A DNA stretch of 64,000 nt from positions 62,001 to 126,000 of the forward strand of contig JADGEB010000003.1 in NCBI GenBank assembly GCA_016744595.1. Direction: 5' to 3'. Numbering within the stretch: position 1 is the first letter of the stretch; the number at the start of each line of letters is the position of its first letter. Shown here piece after piece: positions 35,484 through 43,337 of the stretch. The position numbers were made by a program, and so were the translations under genes. Source of the DNA: Desulfuromusa sp. (lineage in GTDB: Bacteria; Desulfobacterota; Desulfuromonadia; Desulfuromonadales; Geopsychrobacteraceae). Below the pieces are notes generated by a model that was not told the DNA's origin, made no database searches, and saw only the letters and a list, made by a program, of their open reading frames with translations.

Positions 35484-35488
35484 AAAAA

Positions 35489-36781
35489 TTAAACCTTTGC
35501 CTTGCTGTGTCCCTCATGGAGCAAGCTGGCGTAACGTTGATAGAAAAGTTCCTCATCCAGCCGAGTGGGTAGCACGGCATTGGTCAAAGTGTAGTAATCG
35601 AGATCGTGGATCATTATCTGTGATTGCAGTTGTCGGTGCAATTGGGTTCCTGGTAGCGGTGTCAGAATCGTGTGCATCGGCAACTCAATGGCCTGCTCGC
35701 GAACAAAATGACCCAATTGATCAAATTGTCTCTCAGTATAGTCTGGAGAGATGATGAAATCACCAACAATTGTCAAGCCAAGCTGGTGCAGAATATCGAT
35801 CGCTTCGCAATTGGTCTTTGCATTGTTTTCTTTGTTCATCTGCTTCAACACAGTATCGTCAATCTCTTCAAAGCCAATAATGACGGCACGTAGGCCGATC
35901 TCTTTCCAGCGTTTGAGGAGCTGAGGGTGGCGGACAACCAGATCAGAACGGACATCTGCCAAATATTGTTTTTTGATTCCTGCTTTTTCGATCGCATCAG
36001 CTAGTTGCCATGCATGAGATGGATTACCAAAGCTATTGGCATCAACCAGGCGGATAACTGGAGTTTGCTCTAGTGCATTGATGTCTCGCAAAACTGCTTC
36101 AATTTCTGCTGATAGATAGCGTCCGCCTGTCAGAGGTGCAATACAGCAGAAGTTGCAGTCGTAAGGACAGCCAGCCGCACTGGCAACCAGACCCATTTTA
36201 AGCCCAAGACTCTGTAGCGTATAGTGAGAACGGTAACTATCAACCAAGTCATAGCGTGTGGCAGCATTATTCACCAGATCATTGTGGTGATATTGTCGTG
36301 GCTGCCAGCGCAAAGGTGTATTTGGTGTGCTCGGAGCGACCCCTGGAATTTGAATATTGTTGGCACTTTCAAGCGCCTCAACTAGTTCAAGGAAGCTCTG
36401 CTTTCCCAACCCCATAACAATCCAGTCAATTTCGGGACGATTAAAGAACTCGGGATCGGATGAAGCGTGAGTGCCACCCACGACAATCTGTGCCGGACAA
36501 TTTTGTTTGATTTTTCGAGCCAGCTTGAGAACCGTATTGGCTTCACAGGTCATGGCGGTGAAACCAACGACTTCTGGATTAAAAGTTGTCAGCTGGTTTT
36601 GTAGGTTGTCAGGTTCCACCTTCAGATCTAGAATATGTACGTCATGTTGACATAAGTTTCCAGCTAATGCCTCCAAAGCTAGAGGCTCACCCCGGAAAAT
36701 CTGTTTAAGTGAAGTAATGCCATAGCGCTCTTCCGGTATACTTCGACCACAATTTGGTGGATTAACTAATAGAATACGCAT
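35489..36781 (-). CDS. B12-binding-type radical SAM enzyme 4
   Basis: The protein has 430 residues from the ATG at 36781 (MRILLVNPPNCG). The B12-type N-terminal domain shows VVGFTAMTCEANTVLKLAR, IVVGGTHASSDPEFF and IVMGLGKQ. The radical SAM motif is Cys205-x3-Cys209-x2-Cys212 in SAAGCPYDCNFCCIAPL. Like the BchE/HpnR class it could methylate or rearrange a lipid. It is transcribed with the KAS III-like gene. No strong ribosome-binding site precedes the ATG; a TTG four codons earlier is an alternative start. Confidence 0.85.
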   Translation of the reverse strand: MRILLVNPPNCGRSIPEERYGITSLKQIFRGEPLALEALAGNLCQHDVHILDLKVEPDNLQNQLTTFNPEVVGFTAMTCEANTVLKLARKIKQNCPAQIVVGGTHASSDPEFFNRPEIDWIVMGLGKQSFLELVEALESANNIQIPGVAPSTPNTPLRWQPRQYHHNDLVNNAATRYDLVDSYRSHYTLQSLGLKMGLVASAAGCPYDCNFCCIAPLTGGRYLSAEIEAVLRDINALEQTPVIRLVDANSFGNPSHAWQLADAIEKAGIKKQYLADVRSDLVVRHPQLLKRWKEIGLRAVIIGFEEIDDTVLKQMNKENNAKTNCEAIDILHQLGLTIVGDFIISPDYTERQFDQLGHFVREQAIELPMHTILTPLPGTQLHRQLQSQIMIHDLDYYTLTNAVLPTRLDEELFYQRYASLLHEGHSKAKV

Positions 36782-36853
36782 TTGAACCAACAATAAAAAA
36801 GCTGAAAATAATGGATTGCTTATAAAAATATATAATTAGCAAAAGATCTGTAA

Positions 36854-36889
36854 ACACAAAATCCCCGCCAACAAAGCGAGGATTTTGTA
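36854..36889 (-). terminator. Terminator after the DUF4410-like gene
   Basis: ACAAAATCCcCGC and GCGaGGATTTTGT form a stem of about 12 bp around ccaacaaa. It sits 36 bp past the end of the lipoprotein gene and upstream of radical SAM 4, separating the two minus-strand units. Confidence 0.65.
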
Positions 36890-36925
36890 ACATATATTTA
36901 AATTTTAAGCCTCTGCTATTTGTTC

Positions 36926-37426
36926 TTACAGTTTACTTTGCAGTTGCTTAATGGCGTTACGGTTGAGGGTCTGTGCGCAGTAAGTGCCACCCTTGCTTGA
37001 TCCTACTCCATCTTTCCACTCACTGACCATTTTCTTTTGGCTATCCAGAAGTTGGTAATTTAAGTCAAGAGAAGAAGATCCTGCACCAAAGCCAACAAAA
37101 GCTCTCGCTGCACGGTTACCCGGATTGAATTTATCAACGTCAATAATTAACAGGTGGCCGGGGCCACTGAAGTCGCTGCGGGATTTTAATAACTTTGCCG
37201 TATACCCAGCTCGGTTCAGTTGTTTGATAATATCGCGATCCATCCAGGTTCCTACTCGTTTTAGCTCAGCAATTTGATCTTGAGTCATATCGCTGGTGTT
37301 TCCACGGAGAGATAAAACAGAGATTTCACCCGCTGCTCCAGGTTTGAAAGTTGATTTTGCACTATTGCAACCGGTTGTCAGGGCAATAAAAAGGATAAAT
37401 AGTCCGAACAAAAATGATTTTCTCAA
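36926..37426 (-). CDS. DUF4410-like lipoprotein
   Basis: The longer frame starts at 37540, but a GGGAGGAAAT site precedes a TTG at 37426 that begins a good lipoprotein signal (LRKSFLFGLFILFIALTTGC), giving about 166 residues. The C-terminal half carries GNRAARAFVGFGAGSSSLDL and a late Cys, the pattern of DUF4410-type envelope lipoproteins of unknown function. It lies between the biosynthetic cluster and the left boundary of the tRNA-Phe island. Nothing links it to the pathway. Confidence 0.65.
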   Translation of the reverse strand: MRKSFLFGLFILFIALTTGCNSAKSTFKPGAAGEISVLSLRGNTSDMTQDQIAELKRVGTWMDRDIIKQLNRAGYTAKLLKSRSDFSGPGHLLIIDVDKFNPGNRAARAFVGFGAGSSSLDLNYQLLDSQKKMVSEWKDGVGSSKGGTYCAQTLNRNAIKQLQSKL

Positions 37427-37555
37427 CAAAATTTCCTCCCGTAGTGGTTGTTGGTTTTTTATAATAAAAAAGAACTCAGGATAAGTTTTTTTGTCGGTGG
37501 TGTCTACAGATAAAGTAAGCTCATGATGTTTTTCTGTCACCCGGAGTGCAGCATA

Positions 37556-37639
37556 AATAAAAAAGGGTCACAGCGTAAGCCGTGACCCTTTCAAATTTGC
37601 TGGTGCCCAGAGATAGAATTGAACTGCCGACATGAGGAC
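37556..37639 (-). repeat. Displaced tRNA-Phe 3' end plus terminator (left attachment-like repeat)
   Basis: Eighty-four bases match 41817-41899 with about four substitutions and one single-base indel. They contain the tRNA-Phe terminator hairpin (aaagggtcac...gtgaccctttc), the CCA end and about 37 bases of the tRNA 3' half, ending within the anticodon stem. There is no 5' half, so it is not a functional tRNA. This is the expected remnant at the far end of an element inserted into a tRNA 3' end. Confidence 0.85.
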
Positions 37640-37684
37640 TTTTCGACAGTGTCCGGCAGGTTTGTAGCACTGGTTTCTGGGGAG

Positions 37685-38902
37685 TTATCCTTCCGTCATC
37701 TCCACTCCCTCTGGATAGAGTTGCGGGAAATAGTATCCAGCGACTTTGGTTGGAAATGCCAGCCGAACAGGGGCTCTTTCTGAATCCGAAGTCAGGAGTT
37801 TCTTTTCAAGGAGATTTTTGAGGATGCGACGTGCCGTTCGATCGGGCTTGCCAGTAATACGCGCAACTTCTCCTCTGGGGACTGCTCCGCGAAAAAAAGC
37901 TTCGCGTAGTAAGTAGATCGCTTCCGACTGCAACTCTCCAAAGCTAACCTGTCGATCAACATACCCTTCTAATCGACGCAGAAATCCATCTAACTCTAAG
38001 CGTTCTGACATGAATGAAATTTGGTCTAGAGCTGTTCTCAAGAAGAATGTGCAGAAACCAAGTAAGCCTTTGTTGGATAGATTTCCTCTTCCGTCCAGAT
38101 CTCCACGACGGTGTTCGTCAGCATCTGCCAACGCTTCCATGTAGGTTGTTCGGTTTCGTGCCAGCCCTCTTGAAACGGTCCACAATCCATGCCCATCTAT
38201 ACGTGCCTTGACCAGGCAAGCAAGTGTAAAGAGGCGTGTCACTCTGCCATTGCCATCCAGAAAAGGGTGTATCCAAGCTAGGCGGTGATGTGCTGCCGCT
38301 GCTGCTATTACTTTTCGTATATCTCCCAGTTTAATATTTCCGTAGCAGTCATCGAAGCGCGTTAAAAAAGAATCGAGGGTTTCTGGGGGGGGAGGAAGAT
38401 GTTGACCGACTTCGACCTTGTCTTCACGCAATTTTCCTGGAGTAACTATTTTGATGTCTCCGTCGGTGGTCTCGATTTGCCTGAATTCATCAGGAATCCG
38501 GTTATAAAATTCTTGGTGAATCCAACAGAGAAATGTCTGGGAACATATTGTCTCATCAGGGTTTTTAGCGAGTTTTTGTTCGATTAATCGTTGAACATCT
38601 ATGTGGGCAACACTCTCCACTTGCAGAGCACGCTTTGCTGGTTCATGTGAGTAGTTGTGAGCCATAGCTCGTTCGATATCTACAGGGTGGGTATGGTGTC
38701 CTTCAATCAGATTAGAGTAATAGCTGTTCATAGTGCGGACAAGCTCTACAACTCCCTTACGAGTCTGTGGTGGCAGTTTTTCCCCTAGTGCTGCAGACTG
38801 ACGTATCACCTCGATTGCAAGATTATTTAGCTCTTCACCTTTGGCAGTGGGGAACATTGGTTCCATTTGTTGAATTTTGTTGTAGAGAGCACTTTGAGCC
38901 AC
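37685..38902 (-). CDS. Fic-family protein (AMPylase-like) with winged-helix tail
   Basis: The protein has 405 residues from a GTG start behind AGGAG. The Fic catalytic motif is complete: HPFLDGNGRVTR. An N-terminal segment SNLIEG fits the autoinhibitory S/T-x3-E-G/N helix that blocks ATP binding. The C-terminal 90 residues form a winged helix (EVARITGKPDRTARRILKNLLEKKLL). Fic enzymes transfer AMP or other nucleotidyl groups to target-protein hydroxyls. This domain order is common in lone, chromosomally encoded Fic proteins of accessory regions. It is carried inside the tRNA-Phe island and read away from the IS30 element. Confidence 0.92.
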   Translation of the reverse strand: MAQSALYNKIQQMEPMFPTAKGEELNNLAIEVIRQSAALGEKLPPQTRKGVVELVRTMNSYYSNLIEGHHTHPVDIERAMAHNYSHEPAKRALQVESVAHIDVQRLIEQKLAKNPDETICSQTFLCWIHQEFYNRIPDEFRQIETTDGDIKIVTPGKLREDKVEVGQHLPPPPETLDSFLTRFDDCYGNIKLGDIRKVIAAAAAHHRLAWIHPFLDGNGRVTRLFTLACLVKARIDGHGLWTVSRGLARNRTTYMEALADADEHRRGDLDGRGNLSNKGLLGFCTFFLRTALDQISFMSERLELDGFLRRLEGYVDRQVSFGELQSEAIYLLREAFFRGAVPRGEVARITGKPDRTARRILKNLLEKKLLTSDSERAPVRLAFPTKVAGYYFPQLYPEGVEMTEG

Positions 38903-38945
38903 AATGAACTCCTTTCTTTTTTGATTATTGCCAATAATTATCAGA

Positions 38946-40024
38946 GCCCGGATTCAAGTTGTAAGTGCAACTCTAGTTGCTTGGTTTGAAGGATAAGCTG
39001 CGGTAGGCTACCGGCTTCTTTCACCGACCAAAGTAAGAGGAGCACGATGAGTCACTACACGCAGCTTACCCGAGAAGAAAGATACCAGATTAGCGTCTTA
39101 AAAACAGCAGGGCATAATCAAGTCGATATCGCAAAGGTTATAGGCCGTCACAAATCCACTGTCAGTCGGGAGCTGTCCCGAAACCGTGGATTGAGAGGTT
39201 ATCGGCCCAAGCAAGCAAATAACTTCGCTGAAAGCCGTCGCCAAGCTAAGTCGGTTCCAAAAATCGCTCCAGAGTCTTGGACACGGGTTGAATGTCTTTT
39301 GAACGAAGACTGGAGCCCAGAACAAGTCAGCTTTTGGTTGCGAAATGAAGAAGGTATCCTGATCAGCCCTGAATGGATTTATCAATACATTCTTCAGGAT
39401 AAACAATCTGGTGGTGATCTTTACAGCCATTTGCGCTGCCAAAAGCAGCGAAAGAAACGTTACGGCGCCCCAGATCGGCGTGGACAGATCAAAGGACGTG
39501 TGTCCATCGACGAGAGACCCGACGTGGTCAACCAACGTACTCGTATCGGTGACTGGGAAGCCGATACCGTCATTGGTAAACAAGGTGGCACCGTGCTGGT
39601 CACATTAGTCGAACGCAAGACTCGTTGGAGTATGATTGGCAAAGCCCCAAACCGAACAGCACAAGAGGTCACAACCGTAATATTGGAACGCCTACATCCA
39701 TTGATGTCTCACGTTCAAACCTTGACCTATGACAACGGAAAAGAGTTTTCCCAACACCAGGAGATTTCCAAAGAGCTTCATTGTAGCGGTTACTTTGCTC
39801 ACCCCTATCATTCTTGGGAGCGAGGGTTGAACGAAAACACGAACGGGCTTATTCGCCAGTTTTTCCCCAAAGGGAAGGATCTTTCCGAGGTAACTGATGC
39901 GGAAGTTCAAGAAGTCATGAACAAACTTAACAATCGTCCCAGAAAATGCCTTGGCTTTAAAACACCTAATCAGGTATTTTTTGGAATCAATCCACCGGTT
40001 GCACTAGCGAGTTGAATCCGGGGA
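38946..40024 (+). mobile_element. IS30-family insertion sequence
   Basis: It is an element of about 1.08 kb bounded by imperfect inverted repeats of about 27 bp. The left end begins cccggattcaag and continues to gtgcaac; the right end reads gttgcactagcgagttgaatccgggg. It holds a single intact transposase gene. The position of the exact ends and the 2-3 bp target duplication are uncertain. It sits within the tRNA-Phe island between the Fic gene and the FHA pseudogene. Confidence 0.85.
39047..40015 (+). CDS. IS30-family transposase
   Basis: The protein has 322 residues. N-terminal helix-turn-helix: YTQLTREERYQISVLKTAG then IAKVIGRHKSTVSRELSRN. The DDE catalytic triad is visible as GDWEADTVIG, LTYDNGKEFSQH and LNENTNGLIRQFFPKG. 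Full length and uninterrupted, so likely still active. A GAGGAG site precedes the ATG. Confidence 0.96.
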   Translation: MSHYTQLTREERYQISVLKTAGHNQVDIAKVIGRHKSTVSRELSRNRGLRGYRPKQANNFAESRRQAKSVPKIAPESWTRVECLLNEDWSPEQVSFWLRNEEGILISPEWIYQYILQDKQSGGDLYSHLRCQKQRKKRYGAPDRRGQIKGRVSIDERPDVVNQRTRIGDWEADTVIGKQGGTVLVTLVERKTRWSMIGKAPNRTAQEVTTVILERLHPLMSHVQTLTYDNGKEFSQHQEISKELHCSGYFAHPYHSWERGLNENTNGLIRQFFPKGKDLSEVTDAEVQEVMNKLNNRPRKCLGFKTPNQVFFGINPPVALAS

Positions 40025-40425
40025 GTATAACATGTGAAAAACAACTTGACCACTAAGTTGGCCACTATTTATCTGTCATGTAGCCAATGGATTGTGTTAG
40101 GTGTTTTTGAGTTAACTATCTTTATTAATAAGGCAAAAAGTTGTTATTCAACGGAGTAGGCTAGTTGGAAATGTTAGTTTAATTGGATAGGTTGGCCACT
40201 GTTTTGGCCACTAATGTCGCTGGTTAAGTTATTGTCAAATATTCAATACAGGGTGTATGGATTTACTTTGAAAATTATCGGTTGCGAGTCAGGGTGATGT
40301 GTGGCCCTAGTCAAACACAAAGTCGCTCCACTTGTGAATAATTGCATGCTTGTCCGTTTTCTTCTTGATGACAGCAAGCCTACAAGGAAAGCTCCTCAAC
40401 TTATCTGGCCTATAATTTTACTGTT
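40025..40425. other. Gene-poor island DNA with repeated TTGGCCACT
   Basis: No convincing gene is present. The nonamer TTGGCCACT occurs three times (40058, 40192, 40204), with a related TTGACCACT at 40047. The stretch is AT-rich and looks like debris of an element interrupted by the insertion sequence. The repeats could be relics of recombinase-binding sites, but nothing else supports this. Confidence 0.4.
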
Positions 40426-40791
40426 ATGACTGAGGAACCAACATCTTCCGATAGGATTAAGGTAAAGCTGTTTTTTGCCCCGTACAGCGACCAGCCGATG
40501 ATCAATGACATCACTATTTCCAACACTGAACGTTTGATTAATTTCTCATCAAAAAAACAAATTATTTCTATCGGAACATTTGAAAGTAACGATGTTGTTA
40601 TTGATGAAAGAATGGTTAGTAGGCGTCATCTTGTTATCATGCAAGAATTCAAAGAATAATGGCTTTTTGTGGATCTTCAATCGACAAATGGCAGTAAAAT
40701 AGACGGGCAGATGATCCAGAAAACATACCCCACTTCAGGAAATTATGACGTTGAAGTATCTAGGACAATATTGAATCTTGGTCTGTATTGA
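40426..40791 (+). pseudogene. FHA-domain protein broken by an in-frame stop
   Basis: The open part encodes 77 residues ending at TAA 40657-40659. Reading through the stop in the same frame continues the domain to TGA 40789. Before the stop is SIGTFESNDVVIDERMVSRRHLVI, and after it WLFVDLQSTNGSKIDG. These are the two conserved halves (G-R-x4-N-D...S-R-x-H and S-T-N-G) of one forkhead-associated phosphothreonine-binding domain. A single nonsense change therefore splits it. It lies just right of the IS30 element. Confidence 0.8.
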
Positions 40792-41043
40792 TTGCCAGTT
40801 GTAAATGCTGTTTATTGGAATTGTTTAGATGGCTCACAATAAAATAGAATGAAAATTTGATCGGCTTTCATGGGGGGAATGAGCCATCCCCTTTCTTTGG
40901 TGTTGACCCAATGACTTTAGTGGGGCGACTGGGTGGATTGACATGATGTTGTTTTGTGTATACATTTATTTACTTAAGTCAGCGAAATATTATTTTTTTG
41001 AGTATCAGTTGAAATTTGAATGATCATCAGGTATTATTTGCCC

Positions 41044-41241
41044 ATGACTCAATTATTAAAAAACTTTATTCGTGGTGCTGGATCGGTTATGAGCGTTTAT
41101 CCCGTTCGGTCAGCAGATCCTCATCGGTTTTCAAAAAAAATCCGGTATCGGGCTAGAAGGTCGTTTCTAGTTGATCATCGCAAACTTACCAGTGATTTTA
41201 GGCGGGCAATCAGGGTGGTTGTTATTGATGGAAAAAGATAA
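41044..41241 (+). CDS. Small basic protein upstream of DUF2335 gene
   Basis: If started at the ATG at 41044 the protein has 65 residues: MTQLLKNFIRGAGSVMSVYP at the N terminus and SDFRRAIRVVV near the end. I recall short proteins with this layout (L-L-K-N-F-x-R-G-A-G-S-V ... D-F-R-x-A) near phage- or island-borne genes, but I know no function. It overlaps the DUF2335 start by 14 bp. The ribosome-binding site is poor. Confidence 0.5.
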   Translation: MTQLLKNFIRGAGSVMSVYPVRSADPHRFSKKIRYRARRSFLVDHRKLTSDFRRAIRVVVIDGKR

Positions 41242-41716
41242 TCCACCCATACAGCAAAAACCAGATGAAGATCACGTTCAAGTGTGTGATCCACAACTCG
41301 TAGAGTGTATTACCCAAAAAATTTCAGAAGAACGATTGTATTCAGGTCCCATTCCTCCACCAGAACATCTTGATCATTATGAGAAAGTCCTTCCTGGCGC
41401 AGCTGATCGCATTCTAAGCCTTGCAGAAGGTGAAGCAAATCATCGTCGTAAGCTGGAAAAGCAAGCTCTTGACATAGATACCGTCATTGCTCATCGAGAA
41501 AAAAATCAGATTGCCGGTGGACAATGGTTTGCTTTCATTATTACCCTGTGCTTCATAGGCTCCGGAAGCTTCCTTATTTACACTGGAAAATCCATTCCAG
41601 GAACCATCTTATCAATGATGGGTCTGGTGGGTATTGTCAGTGCATTTTTAAAAAAAGACACTCCTAGAGAAGAAAATGCCGAAAACCCAGAAAATACTGA
41701 AGAATTTGAAGAGTAA
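41228..41716 (+). CDS. DUF2335 membrane protein
   Basis: The protein has 162 residues from the ATG at 41228. The core YSGPIPPPEHLDHYEKVLPG followed by ADRILSLAEGEANHRRKLEK is the DUF2335 signature, then two membrane helices (residues about 100-145) and an acidic tail. These proteins are common in prophages and genomic islands; function is unknown. It is the last gene of the island before the tRNA-Phe repeat. Confidence 0.75.
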   Translation: MEKDNPPIQQKPDEDHVQVCDPQLVECITQKISEERLYSGPIPPPEHLDHYEKVLPGAADRILSLAEGEANHRRKLEKQALDIDTVIAHREKNQIAGGQWFAFIITLCFIGSGSFLIYTGKSIPGTILSMMGLVGIVSAFLKKDTPREENAENPENTEEFEE

Positions 41717-41816
41717 AAAAATCAGAGCCAGGTCTTGAAAAATAAGTTTTTTCATCGAAAAATGAAATGATTGATGGACATTTTTTGGAAATACATCATG
41801 CCCCTCTTTTTTTTGC

Positions 41817-41936
<120 letters not shown>

Positions 41937-41949
41937 AAAAGAGAGTCCG

Positions 41950-41978
41950 TTTATAACTAAAGGGACAGATAGTGTCAA
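41950..41978 (-). promoter_or_regulatory. Sigma70 promoter of tRNA-Phe
   Basis: On the minus strand TTGACA (41978-41973) and TATAAA (41955-41950) are separated by exactly 17 bp, ending 13 bp before the tRNA 5' end. Confidence 0.85.
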
Positions 41979-42014
41979 GGGAAAATAGCCTCGTGAGCTA
42001 CGGTGTTTTTTTGC

Positions 42015-42043
42015 TTGCGTGTTTTTTCTGCCTTGTGTAATCT
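42015..42043 (+). promoter_or_regulatory. Candidate promoter of the Phe leader-DAHP synthase unit
   Basis: TTGCGT and TAATCT are spaced 17 bp apart, 25 bp before the leader ATG. The match is moderate; it is chosen because the leader transcript must start between tRNA-Phe and 42060. Confidence 0.4.
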
Positions 42044-42068
42044 GCCTGACCAGAAAGAGGGAATAAAA

Positions 42069-42152
42069 ATGACTTTTAATACTTCTTATTTTAGCTGTTT
42101 CTTTTGGTTTTTCGGCTTTTTTCGGCCGTCTGCCTTGGGGAAGAGTGTATAA
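42069..42152 (+). CDS. Phe-rich leader peptide (attenuator peptide) of DAHP synthase gene
   Basis: A 27-residue open frame begins with ATG behind an AGAGGG site. It contains eight Phe codons, six of them within eight codons (F-F-W-F-F-G-F-F at residues 11-18), plus one Tyr and one Trp. A terminator hairpin with an alternative pairing follows, then the aromatic-pathway gene. This is the classic layout of pheA/pheST-type transcription attenuation: ribosomes stall at Phe codons when charged tRNA-Phe is low, allowing readthrough. The frame is too short for ordinary gene calling and has no other likely function. Confidence 0.8.
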   Translation: MTFNTSYFSCFFWFFGFFRPSALGKSV

Positions 42153-42160
42153 GAGGTTTT

Positions 42161-42224
42161 AGAACTTCGGATGACACAAACCATGGCGGAACGGCTCAAA
42201 GTTCTCCCATGGTTTTTCTTTTTC
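42161..42224 (+). promoter_or_regulatory. Attenuator: terminator hairpin with competing antiterminator
   Basis: Terminator: AAACCATGG..GAAC (42178-42192) pairs with GTTC..CCATGGTTT (42201-42215), followed by a T-rich tract to 42224. Antiterminator: AGAACTT (42161-42167), 9 bases past the leader stop, is exactly complementary to AAGTTCT (42199-42205), which overlaps the loop and right arm of the terminator. The two pairings exclude each other as required for ribosome-controlled attenuation. Confidence 0.7.
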
Positions 42225-42241
42225 TGTATATTTGAAAATTG

Positions 42242-42270
42242 AGGCCGCCGGGAGTTCGGGCGGCCTTTTT
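42242..42270 (+). terminator. Second GC-rich terminator in the DAHP synthase leader
   Basis: AGGCCGCC (42242-42249) and GGCGGCCT (42259-42266) form a perfect 8-bp stem followed by TTTTT. It lies 36 bp before the DAHP synthase start, so it also must be overcome for expression. It may be the main attenuating terminator or a second checkpoint. Confidence 0.75.
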
Positions 42271-42306
42271 GCCTTTTCTGTCGCATTGGCGACGAAGGAG
42301 AGCAAA

Positions 42307-43329
42307 ATGATTATTGTTATGAAAAAAGGAGCCGACAAGTCGGATCTTGAGGCTGTCGAAAAGAAAATTGTTGAGTTGGGATATCAGCCGCACATCATTC
42401 ATGGTGAAACTCGCAATGTTGTTGGTGCCGTAGGGGAGGAGCGGGGAAAAGAGAAGTTGCAGACTCTGCTGTCAATGCCCGGGGTTGAAAATGTTGTTCC
42501 GATCCTTAAGCCATATAAGTTGGCTAGCCGTGAGGTGCAGCCGCAGGCTAGTGAGGTTGAGATTGTTCCTGGACTGACCTTTGGGGGCAAAGAATTTGTG
42601 GTCGCTGCGGGGCCTTGTGCGGTTGAAGGCCGGGAGCAAATTTGTGAGACTGCTGTTGCAGTAAAAAAGTCTGGCGCGCGGTTACTGCGTGGTGGTGCCT
42701 ATAAGCCACGAACCAGCCCTTATTCTTTTCAGGGGATGGAAGAGGATGGCCTGAAGTTACTGGCTGAAGCACGCGAGCTAACCGGTTTGCCAATTGTAAC
42801 TGAGGTGGTGAATCCCCGTGATGTTGAGTTGGTGGCTCGTTATGCTGATGTGATGCAGGTTGGAGCCCGCAATACGCAAAACTTTGCACTGCTGAAGATG
42901 CTTGGCCAACTCGATAAGCCGATTCTTCTCAAACGCGGTATGTCAACGACAATTCAGGAGTTTTTGATGAGTGCCGAGTACGTTCTTTCTGAAGGAAACC
43001 GCCGGGTCATTCTTTGTGAACGCGGTATTCGTACCTTTGAAACTGCAACTCGCAACACTCTGGATATCTCAGCAGTGCCGGTATTGAAACAGCAAACCCA
43101 TCTTCCGGTTATCATTGATCCTTCACATGCAACCGGTCATGCTTCACTGATTGCTCCGATGTCTTATGCTGCGGCTGCAGCTGGTGCCGATGGATTGATT
43201 GTCGAAGTTCATCCATGTCCAGAAAAAGCTGCCAGTGATGGTCCACAATCGCTGCGACCCGATGATTTTCAGGTTATGATGGATAAGCTGCGTGCTTTTG
43301 CTAACGTTGCCGATCGGGAGATGGCATAG
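42307..43329 (+). CDS. aroF: 3-deoxy-7-phosphoheptulonate (DAHP) synthase
   Basis: The ATG at 42307 follows AAGGAG; the longer frame from 42232 runs through the terminator and is rejected. The 340-residue protein has an N-terminal ferredoxin-like regulatory domain (residues 1-70, [20 protein letters not shown]) and the type I DAHP synthase/KdsA barrel with [25 protein letters not shown] and DPSHATGH. It condenses phosphoenolpyruvate with erythrose 4-phosphate, the first step to chorismate and so to Phe, Tyr and Trp. The preceding Phe-rich leader makes expression respond to charged tRNA-Phe. It also supplies the aromatic precursors for the ammonia-lyase of the biosynthetic cluster. Confidence 0.95.
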   Translation: MIIVMKKGADKSDLEAVEKKIVELGYQPHIIHGETRNVVGAVGEERGKEKLQTLLSMPGVENVVPILKPYKLASREVQPQASEVEIVPGLTFGGKEFVVAAGPCAVEGREQICETAVAVKKSGARLLRGGAYKPRTSPYSFQGMEEDGLKLLAEARELTGLPIVTEVVNPRDVELVARYADVMQVGARNTQNFALLKMLGQLDKPILLKRGMSTTIQEFLMSAEYVLSEGNRRVILCERGIRTFETATRNTLDISAVPVLKQQTHLPVIIDPSHATGHASLIAPMSYAAAAAGADGLIVEVHPCPEKAASDGPQSLRPDDFQVMMDKLRAFANVADREMA

Positions 43330-43337
43330 AGGAAGTT

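Noticed and set aside
3904-36781. The whole biosynthetic cluster as part of the tRNA-Phe island
   Set aside because: I noticed no third tRNA-Phe fragment to the left of the cluster; the repeat at 37556 bounds only the 4.2-kb segment.
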